Assembly: GCA_910578885.1 (NCBI GenBank)
Contig: CAJTSH010000008.1
Location: 40,696-104,695 of the forward strand
DNA from: an uncultured Lachnospiraceae bacterium
Lineage (GTDB): Bacteria; Bacillota; Clostridia; Lachnospirales; Lachnospiraceae
Direction: 5' to 3'
DNA length: 64,000 nucleotides
This document shows positions 63,930 to 64,000 of this stretch, piece by piece (the first letter of the stretch is position 1; the number at the start of each line of letters is the position of its first letter). The translations under genes were made by a program, and so were the position numbers. The notes beneath the pieces were generated by a model. It searched no databases. It was not told the origin of the DNA and saw nothing but the letters and a program-made list of their open reading frames with translations.

Positions 63930-64000
63930 GGGAAATAGATGGTCTTAATCGAGTAGGAGGCTAACCATTAGTTGATTAGCCGACCTCTCACACCACCTAG
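63930..64000 (-). other. Possible edge of a group II intron or other repeat
   Basis: On the minus strand the end of the window reads GGTGGTGTGAGAGGTCGG, hairpin GGCTAATC...GGTTAGCC, then CCTCCTACTCGAT. These boxes resemble parts of bacterial group II introns that I remember, but only 70 nt are visible. Low certainty. Confidence 0.25.

Noticed and set aside
1..64000. CRISPR array
   Set aside because: No regularly spaced identical repeats and no cas genes were seen.

Overview
The window reads as a chromosomal segment of a gut-type Clostridia bacterium, most likely Lachnospiraceae. The evidence is Firmicutes-style Shine-Dalgarno sites and promoters, an HprK/RapZ/WhiA/Crh-type operon, a type III glutamine synthetase (GlnN), a PqqD/HprK-like cassette, cell-wall enzymes with SH3b and NlpC/P60 domains, and dispersed small palindromes. 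The species call is from memory of gene families; no database search was run. Most genes lie on the minus strand.

Layout. (1) 1-12335: a Gram-positive Pel-type exopolysaccharide operon on the minus strand (PelD-like with a fused dehydrogenase-like domain, PelE-like, a large membrane protein, a DUF2194-like protein, and PelF cut by the window edge). Its 5' end carries an S24/S26-type peptidase gene and a stand-alone PqqD-like gene. A divergent pair on the plus strand encodes a PqqD-HprK-like fusion and an ABC exporter. Together these look like a peptide maturation/export cassette with no recognisable precursor peptide. (2) 12336-14340: an accessory patch with a recombinase-fragment/Fn3-tail chimera and an AT-rich PBECR4-like putative nuclease gene. 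The latter is preceded by a promoter, about 200 nt of hairpin-rich leader and an intrinsic terminator abutting its ribosome site, the architecture of an RNA-antitoxin locus. (3) 14351-21462: a dlt-like operon (transglutaminase, Asp/Glu racemase, frameshifted adenylation enzyme, carrier protein, MBOAT acyltransferase, DltD-like SGNH protein, lipoprotein) that probably attaches an amino acid to the cell envelope. (4) 21664-23933: an NlpC/P60 hydrolase and thioredoxin reductase.

(5) 24026-27187: a graveyard of mobile or defence DNA. It holds an ABC ATPase tail, small mobile-element genes controlled by a repeated ATATTCGTACGAATAT operator, a truncated rhuM, a broken hsdM and an XRE regulator. (6) 27220-35615: housekeeping and accessory genes (YjfB-like, RidA, CvfB, acyl-ACP thioesterase, tRNA-Gln, YigZ, PBP1A, an MBL hydrolase and an aldo/keto reductase). 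(7) 35902-40855: a sugar operon (polyol/sorbose-phosphate dehydrogenase, DeoR regulator, PTS EIIA remnant, FruK, HPr, EI) under a consensus promoter that contains a repeated operator-like sequence. (8) 41167-45231: nitrogen assimilation genes (amt, PII, glnN) with terminator-like leaders. (9) 45544-58340: aldolase, lipid kinase, crh-whiA-rapZ-murB, M18 aminopeptidase, hprK, a chemoreceptor, uvrC and ftsH. (10) 58636-63864: pyrG, a zinc-ribbon protein, a WYL regulator, and a LacI-sensor/GGDEF diguanylate cyclase.

Connections. The diguanylate cyclase at the right and the PelD-like receptor at the left (RxxD site retained, GGDEF signature lost) could be two ends of a c-di-GMP/exopolysaccharide circuit. 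The two HPr-type proteins are complementary: the PTS HPr keeps His15 but has Arg at position 46, while the Crh-like protein keeps Ser46 but has Asp at position 15. HprK signalling in this cell may therefore run only through the Crh-like protein.
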